Shown here: positions 56,401 through 64,000 of the stretch, piece by piece | Layout: each line of letters starts with the position of its first letter | How positions within the stretch are numbered: position 1 is the stretch's first letter | Assembly (NCBI GenBank): GCA_012295275.1 | Contig: CM022673.1 | Span: forward strand, 4,017,605-4,081,604 | From: Chrysomallon squamiferum | Lineage: Eukaryota; Mollusca; Gastropoda; Neomphalida; Peltospiridae | Reading direction: 5' to 3' | DNA: 64,000 nucleotides | Notes under the pieces: generated by a model | Seen by the model: the letters and a program-made list of their open reading frames with translations, nothing else | Database searches by the model: none | Told to the model about the DNA's origin: nothing | Program-made: the position numbers and the translations under genes

Positions 56401-57471
56401 TTTATTTTATATTTTAAAAGCTTTAGTAAAAAAATGTTACATGTCTATCAATGACACCATCAATAGAAATTTTATGATATTTCACAAATGAAATATAAAC
56501 TTACATCCTTTCAAACCTTACATGTAAAAAATGTTACGTGTAAAAAAAAATATTTGTATAAATGGTCTTTGTCAAACCCGTGACAGTTATATTAAATGCC
56601 ATGATAATGTTCTTTCCTATCTGTACAAAATTGAAAAGCTAGTAACTGAATAACAGGTTTTCTCTCTTATATTATCATCATACAAAACCCCCTCAAATGT
56701 TTGTCATTTTCTTTTAATTATACATACAAAATAAATGTTGTCATTAAACATTCATTTATTCTTAAAAACCTTTTTTTGCTATGTGATTCATGTTCAGTTT
56801 AAAATTTTACTAGTTCAATATCTTTATTAGTTTTGACTGGTTTTAGGCTGTTCCCAAAGCATAAATGGATATATATATATATATTATTTCTATAAATATT
56901 ATATAAGAAAACAAAAAAATCTGCATTGTTTTCAGTTTCTGTTACTGTAAATAAAACCTAGTTCTGTTATAATAATATAACATGCTACTGATTCCTACCA
57001 CTCTATGCATATATATTTAACTGAATCATTATAAACAGTAAATGAAATTCTGCATAATATCATATGTACATCTTTAAAAATTGAGATCACAGATTTTATT
57101 TTTTAATGGATGAATATAATGACTGTTGATTTACGATGCTGCTCACAGTAATTTTCATATTAATGATATCTTCTGGTAATATCACAAATACAGGTATTCA
57201 GACTTTGTTCACATGATTCTTTTTAACAATGATCACAACTTTATCTGGTCATAATAAACCATTGATGTATTTCAACCTTATCTGGTCATAATAAACCTGT
57301 TTTATCACATGACTTTTTTTTATCACTAATTGAACGTCACTGTCATGAAGATTCACGTCATGTTTATATTTAAAATGTAAAAATGTCTTTTACAACACTA
57401 AATAAATTTGGCTTCTTGCTTTTTTATTTATTTTTTAAAATTATTATTATTATTCAAATGTATCTGAAAAA
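53411..57471. other. Convergent intergenic region between glycogen synthase and the coiled-coil gene
   Basis: Both neighbours end here. No supported exon. (TTA)n lies at 54416-54435, (AAAT)n at 54620-54640, and a small duplication of TTATCTGGTCATAATAAACC at 57241 and 57280. The latter is near the end of the minus-strand gene. Confidence 0.6.
57423..57432 (-). terminator. Candidate poly(A) signals of the coiled-coil gene
   Basis: Two overlapping AATAAA hexamers on the minus strand, 40-50 bases after the stop codon. Confidence 0.5.
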
Positions 57472-60400
57472 TCAAGAGTCTTCTGTTATAAATATTTTGT
57501 CTGAAAGCAGTTCTTTTTCACTATCAGTATTCTGTGATGAATGTTCTTCACCACCAGGAGTTTCAGCATTGACACTGGGCTCTTCATTACCTGGGTTTTC
57601 AGTGGTAGGAAAGTCGTCTTCTATAACAGTGGTTGTCTCACTAAAAGATACTCTCTTAAACTTCAGAGATTCATGAGACACTGAAGCATTGGCATCAGTT
57701 GGACTGTCTTTGGGACTTTCTTCACTGACCATGGATGCTGATGTCTGCTCATTGGCATCACACCCTTGTGGTTCTGGTCTTTCACTACCTTGTGGATTTT
57801 CCCACAGTTTTGGAGAAAACAGTTTTCTCTGCCTGGCTTCAACATACTTAGGGACTCCCAAGTCTGGAGGGAAAGGAAGCTTGAATGCTGGGGACTTGCA
57901 GCGTACCTCTTCATTTTCCTTTAATGCTTTGGTCTGAGGCTTGGCACTGGCTGGTCGCCGTGGAGATTTGGACATTAGTAAAGAAGGCACTGGTACAGTT
58001 GCTGCAGACTTTGGCCTAGTGGAAAGTGAAGCTTTTGATCCTGATACTCTGAGACTGCTATCTTCTTCAGTGATTTTGTTATCTTCAGTTTCTTCAATTT
58101 CTTCATCCTCTAGACTGCTCAGAACTTCACTGACAAGTTTATGAGTTATTTCATCAAGATCATCCACATTTGACTTCTTATTCTCATCAGTGTTTGAGTC
58201 ATTCTCCTCATTCAACTTGAGATCCCTCCTGTCTAATTCAGGATCAGATTTTGCCATTTTGTTCTGCATGGAATTATTTTTATTTAGCTTGTTACTGGAC
58301 AATCTCTTCTCTGCTACCCATTCATCATACGATTTTCTTGCCTTCATTTCATCTCTTTTGATCTGCGTTTCGATCTTCATCTCATTTTTCTTATCTGATG
58401 TCTGCTGCTGCTTAACTCTTAATCTCACCCTTCCAAGCACCGGTCTTTTGTACACAAACTTTGTTGCAGGAGGACGAGGTCCTTCAACTTGTATCTTCTC
58501 AGCTACAGCCTTCTGCTGCTTCTCTTCTTCCTCAAGTTTTTTTCTTGTCATTTCTGATCTCATATGTTCTGTTATTTCCTCTCCAGTATCTGCTAATTCT
58601 GTCTGTTTCTTGGACCTAACATCAGCCATTGTGGTTCCTGGACGTATGACGTGTTTTGTTTTATACAGTGGTGGAGATGGAGGGAAGTTAAAGCCTTGTC
58701 CAGAAACCATGGTAACATGGTAAGCTTCATGCATGTTATTTTCTTCCATTTGTTGTTTTTTCTGGTATCTGTCTTCTTTTCCTTTCTTCAGTGCCTCCTT
58801 TCTCTTTGCCTTCAGCCATTCCTGATATTTTTCACGAGCTTCTAATTTCTTTTTCTCTTTTTCTTTTGCTAATGCTAGCTCCTTTTTCTTCTCCTCCCTT
58901 CTCTTTCTCCGTTCTTCAGCTTTCTGTTTTCTGATAAGGACATTTTTCTTTTTCAGCCATTCCCTGATTGCTTCATTGTCTGTGTTTTTCAGCTGGTGAT
59001 CTGCATGAGGAAAGTCTCCATGAAGATGACTATGACCCTCTGATGTAGAATCACTATCAACTGATTTGCTTCTGGGAGAATCCGTCACACTGTATTGTTT
59101 CTTGTTTCCAGGGGAGTAGGATCTGTTCCTTATATTCTGGTTACTACTTCTGAAGTTACCACTGCCTGATGTGTACCTTGTCCTTTCAATAGACTGGTCT
59201 TGTCTAGCAGGTGCTGCAGACTTTGGTCTGAGTTGTTGAGTGCTTCTAGAATACTCCTGTCGAACTGGAGCAGCAGAATGAGGTCTGGATCGGGAAAACC
59301 TCGACTGATTTGAAACCTGAAGCATTCTTATTGTGCTGTAGGCATGGTCACTTTCAGGCTGTTGGTCTGAAAATATAGTTATAATCAAATATAAAACTCA
59401 AAAATCTTTGATAAATAATAATAAAACAAACATGAAAAATATGAATAAGACTTCTAGTCTTAATATATATTGGACTGTGCCAACCAATTTTTGACTGATG
59501 TGAAGTGATTCATTCAAATAATATAACATTAGCAAACAAATCATTTTTACTAAAATTGTCTTTAATTCAAAAACAAATCATCTGAAATACAATCTGTTTT
59601 ATCTTCTATTTGTATCTGTTGCTTTTCAGATGTCAACAAATCAACAAAGACAAACAAAACATAAAGGTATTTAATTATTTATATTATTTGACGTCTTCAG
59701 ATTAAAGGATGTGGTTAGAAGAATCAAAATAAGACTTCTCTTTGAATTTTAAAGTAGTAACCAATTAAAAGCTGTTACCAGAATCAATGGTCGATATTTT
59801 TTTTATTTTTAAGTAACTATTTTAACTCACTATGAGATCGTCCCGAAGGAGGTATCCCGTGACTGACATTACCATACTGCTGTCTCAGTTTCTCCATCTG
59901 ACGCAGATACTGACGTGAGACCTGCTTCTGACTTATCCCTGTCTCCACCAGCTCTTTCAGCTCTTCATACTTCTGCTGCAGTCTTTCTTCATAAAACAAA
60001 TCAGGGTTAATTTCCAGGGACCTGAACTTACGTAACTGAGTCCTTTTGCCCAGCTTTCGCTTTTTCTGATTTTGTGTTGAGGGTCCTTGATCACTCATGA
60101 TCTCATGTCTTTCACCCACAGATTCCTGATCAGTGCTCTCTTCCCGTTTTCCTAATCTTGCATCCTGACGTGCATGATTCTCTTGATCAATCCTCTCCTT
60201 GTGATAACCACCATTTTGTTTGACACCTTCTTGTTCCTCACTTTCCACCACAAAAGCTTTCTTTACTCTCCTTTTCTTCTTTTTCTGTTTCACTGTCTTG
60301 TCGCTGACAGACTCTTCAGCTTTAGAAATGGAATCATTTTCTAAATATTCTTCTTCTCTCTTCAGTTTCTCATTATCAGGATTCTCAAGTTGTGGTTTTC

Positions 60401-60896
60401 TCTCAGAATGTCTATGATGCTCTTTATGACTCCTACTCCTGGAATCTTTATGATTCTTTCTCCTTTGCTCTGATTTTTCATGAGACTCAGACCAAAAATC
60501 TTCAGCTTCTTCTTCTATTTTCCCCAGCATTTCTTCCCTACAGTTCTCAAGTTCTTCCTCTGCACCACTTTCCATCAGCTGTCCACCTCTCAGAAACTGT
60601 TCATATTTCCTGTTTATTTCTTCTTCATTCTCAAGTCCTGGAAAACTATCCACAGAATTACCCATTTTGTTCATTCTAGAATCTGTAACAGACTTTGTGT
60701 TGTCACTTTTTGTATCTTCTGCAAATGCCTTTGGACTTCTTACTATGCTGACACTAATCTTTGCTGTTTTGTTTGCTCCAGTTCCAGATTCAGCTAGGTT
60801 TCCACCTTCTTTCCACTCTTGTTCAGAACTTGAGTCACTCTCCTCACCAACAAGGTCATGCAGAAGATTTAAAGATCTACTAGCATGGTAACTCAT
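57472..60896 (-). CDS. Large charged coiled-coil protein with EWLxxK motif (CCDC34/CCDC181/MAP9-like)
   Basis: Two large exons, 60896-59831 and 59366-57472, join in phase (CAT A|GTGAGT to CAG|AC) to give 986 residues. The first exon encodes an acidic and Lys-rich, probably disordered region with a short helix near its end (YEERLQQKYEELKELVE). The second has RPHSA and RPKSA repeats. A long single-helix-like Lys/Glu/Arg stretch follows, with AIREWLKKKN and EKYQEWLKAKRKEA, then another YDEWVAEKR. This 'xWLxxK' pattern is shared by CCDC34, CCDC181 and MAP9, proteins tied to microtubules or cilia. A conserved-looking block, SGQGFNFPPSPPLYKTKHV, follows. I cannot name an orthologue. The ATG chosen is preceded by a short overlapping upstream frame (MMRDELPC). 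Function is unknown; a microtubule role is only a guess from the motif. Confidence 0.85.
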
Positions 60897-61611
60897 CCCG
60901 CATCATTTTACAAATCACATTTCGGTGAAATATATATACCTGATGGAAAATTTAAAAAAATTAAAAATTATTAGTTTTGCTAAAACTTTCTTAATTTCTT
61001 TTGATAGTTAATAATGAATGTTGAAAATACTGACAATCAAATAGTGCAAACAAACTAAACACCCAACATGTACACACAGGTGTATATACATACAGAACAG
61101 AATATGCATACTATTGTATACACCTGAATAGGCTTTTGTCTGTCTTTGTATTTGACCTGCTAGCATGTAAAATCATGAAATTACTGCATAAAATTACAAC
61201 AAAAAAACCAACAATATACACACATACACAAACATTAACAAACAACCTAATAGTTATAATTATTGATTAATGTTTCAAAATAAATAGTACATTAACTGAC
61301 AATGAAAATAGAATAATGAGGAATTGTTTTTAAAATATGTTTTACTGAATAGTTTTATTATTTGTTTATACAAATAAAATAAATAGTAAAATAAGAATTA
61401 ATAGCTGCTAAAATCATTCACATTCCACAGAGAAATAATAATTTCTACACATCATCTGAAACTGATTTTTGAAAAGCTGGAAATAACAATTTAATTCATT
61501 TCTTTAACAAGATTATGAAATAACAAAATATCAAAAGAACAAGTGACAGGGAAAATTTCTAAGTCATTTTAAAATTAAAAAACAAAACAAAACCAATAAC
61601 ACAAAGAGTAC

Positions 61612-61835
61612 CTGTAATTTTCACTACCGCAGGTGACTATTTGCAAAACCTTGATACAATATCTAAATATGCGACTGTACATTTCTAACACCAATCAACA
61701 AACCCATTCAGCTTCACTGAAGTGAACACAGTAATCACTAACCAGCTAATCTCATCGCGGTCAAGCCTGACTTAATGTTTAAGTACAGAGTTACACCCCT
61801 ATCAGCAGATCACCCATGGTTGAATGTCATTACCA
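61612..61835 (-). other. Possible 5' UTR exon of the coiled-coil gene
   Basis: A good minus-strand donor, TTACAG|GTACTC, at 61612 follows a less AT-rich stretch without long open frames. A matching acceptor, TTCCATCAG, lies at 60940, 43 bases before the coding ATG. The exon start is arbitrary. This is inference only. Confidence 0.35.
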
Positions 61836-63233
61836 GTTCTAACAGTATCTATCGCTCTTTTATGTGATTCTCCTAATAATTTTTAATTGTTACCAAACTT
61901 TGGATGCATGTAATCTTTGTATATATTCTCTTATTTAAAATATTTTGTATAACAAAAGGTACAGAAATGCAATAAGACAGAGAAAAAAAGAAGAAATATT
62001 AGTCGTACATTTGACAACATTGTAACCACTTTGAAATAACAAGTTTGCAGTAAACACCTGACAACAGAATACAAAAGGAACAAAGAAATAAACATAGACA
62101 CACACATATATACATACAGACACCCACATTTATCACTGTATTTATTTATATGCATGCACTGTAAATTTGATGTGAGTAATTCCTGCTACCTCTAAAGATT
62201 TCAAACAACCATACAGAATTCTTTTTCTATTCATAATGGAAAAATAGCCATGAATGGTGATCAATAAAACTCTTTGATTACAAAACCCCATGCAGCATAA
62301 AGTTTTTTTTTTTCTGTGGCTAACAAAACTTGAATAAGATTTCTTAACAGTTGATAGACATAAAGCTTACAATTTCGTTACCAGTGACTGACACTTGTCA
62401 TTAGTATAGAAAGTATCTTTCTTGGGATTTAAAGTCAATGAATCCAATTTCTGTAATAATGTTATTAATGCATCACAACAGCTTTTACAAAAGTATACAA
62501 TAATATTATGTTTACACACTGAAGAAAATATAACCTTGATACAAAGAATTAAAAAAGAAAAGAAGAAAAAGAAAAAAAGATAGATAGACAGACATTCACT
62601 TTTATGTCACAAAAATGTAAAAAAAAAAAAAAAAAAAAATATTCTTCATTTTATTACAGAAATCAATATCAAACAATGAAAATACACTTCTACCTGAAGA
62701 AACAATTAACCATGTGTAAATATGATTATACTTAATCAGATAAACAAAGTCTTACACTTTTGTTTTTACCATGAATAAAAGCAGATCTGTTCATTTGTTA
62801 GCATTTAGTTTTATATACATTTGACAGTTTAAGAATAATTAGCATAAAATCTAATCTTCTTTAATAGTCTTTTGTAGTGTTTTGATTTATCCTTTTGGGT
62901 GGGTTTATTTTTGTGGAAATGTCTTGTATATATGTGTATGTTTCTGTGTAGGTGTGTGTTTAAATTATGTTTTGGTTTTATTAAAAAGAAGGGTGGGGTA
63001 CAAAACATAGCATGTAAATAACAAGTCTGCTGAACAGATTATCTAAACTTTATCTGTGATAGAGTCATGTGTGCTTTTTCTGATTCCAACCCAAGCTCCA
63101 TAATTGGTGATGTCCAGTAAAAAAGATCCTTGCTCCTAACAGAAAGATGTTCTGATTTTCTGTGAATGTTTGTCACATTCAGTTACCAATTGTAGAAAAT
63201 TAATCATTGTTTTTTAGTGAGATTATTAAATAA

Positions 63234-63264
<31 letters not shown>

Positions 63265-63920
63265 TTATTTAAATTTTATTTTTACAAAGAAAAATATCCA
63301 AATGTTAAAGTAAACATGAATGAATATTTGAAAAGTACTGGTTATTTTAGTTGTTTGTTTTGTTTTTTGTGTAAAAATAATAATAATAATAACAAAAACA
63401 ACAACAAGTAATAATAATAAAATGAGACCTGGTGTCTTAAAACTGAACATTTCAAGTGATCTAAATTGCATTTTGAGCTTTGATTTATGTAGGCAGTCAT
63501 TGACGACAACAAAAATCAATCAATATGGGTCAAAGCTGTAAAGTTTTTACTTTCTTAGGCACTCTCTGTGTTTGCAGTTACTCACAACAGACTTTGTGTA
63601 CTAGGTTCAACCTTCAGGCTTTTGTTATTGTGGAAGAATTACCTGATTAACCAAGTAATTTCCAAGCACATTTGGAGGGAAAAAAAAAAAAAGTCTTAAT
63701 TCATTTTCACGTAACAGTGTTTATTGTCAACTAGTAGCTGGAATTACTGTACAGCATGCCATATCGAGATTTTCACTTTAAATCTATTTTGAAACAGTAA
63801 GCTTTGGGATTGATTAATACTCTGTGGTAGAAAAATAGAGAAAAAGAAAATGAAAGAAAAGAAATAGAAATAAATGAAAAAGTAATTATTTAAAGAAAAA
63901 AGAAATTAGAAAGGAAGAAA

Positions 63921-63972
<52 letters not shown>

Positions 63973-64000
63973 AAAGAAATAAAAGAAAAGATTAAATAAA
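61836..64000. other. Right-end region without a supported gene
   Basis: No exon or RNA gene recognised. Simple sequences include a poly(A) run at 62619-62638, (TTA)n at 63234-63265, (AAT)n at 63378-63420 and a purine-rich block ending in a poly(A) run of about 45 bases at 63927-63971. Confidence 0.6.

Noticed and set aside
57941-58723. Plus-strand open frames opposite the large coiled-coil exon
   Set aside because: They are antisense shadows of the minus-strand exon, Ser/Phe-rich because the true frame is Glu/Lys/Arg-rich. No start or splice support.

Overview
The window is AT-rich nuclear DNA from an animal. Its genes are split into many small exons with GT-AG introns, and microsatellites ((TTA)n, (TG)n, (TAAA)n) are everywhere. 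The glycogen synthase and Mios homologues and the Nit-Fhit fusion point to a protostome invertebrate. From remembered similarity of the glycogen synthase, a lophotrochozoan, probably a mollusc, is my best guess. No bacterial, organellar or viral segment was seen.

Layout, left to right. (1) 0-7 kb: the 3' end of a short-chain dehydrogenase gene like 3-hydroxybutyrate dehydrogenase (+), a decayed hAT transposase, and a patchwork of local duplications that copied one dehydrogenase exon three times. (2) 8.2-13.8 kb: a complete ten-coding-exon NitFhit gene (-). (3) 15.3-15.5 kb: a hairpin MITE with TA target duplication. (4) 15.9-32.3 kb: MIOS (-), a GATOR2 subunit, 27 coding exons. (5) 33.4-38.9 kb: CCDC89 (+), head to head with MIOS across a short shared upstream region. 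(6) 41.1 kb: a small hAT-type MITE. (7) 42.3-50.7 kb: glycogen synthase (+), 15 coding exons, with a long 3' UTR. (8) 57.5-60.9 kb: a large charged coiled-coil protein (-) in two big exons, with an EWLxxK motif like CCDC34/CCDC181/MAP9. The last 3 kb hold no gene I can support.

The genes are unrelated housekeeping or cytoskeletal genes and not a functional cluster. GATOR2 (MIOS) and glycogen synthase both belong to nutrient metabolism, but nothing here shows a link beyond proximity.

The most unusual signals concern splicing. Three introns, and probably a fourth, in NitFhit and MIOS carry U12-type (minor spliceosome) donors and branch points. Five intronic minisatellite arrays in the same two genes begin exactly at an exon/intron junction and repeat pieces of that junction. 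The MIOS reading frame breaks between two otherwise convincing exons at a nine-base homopolymer.
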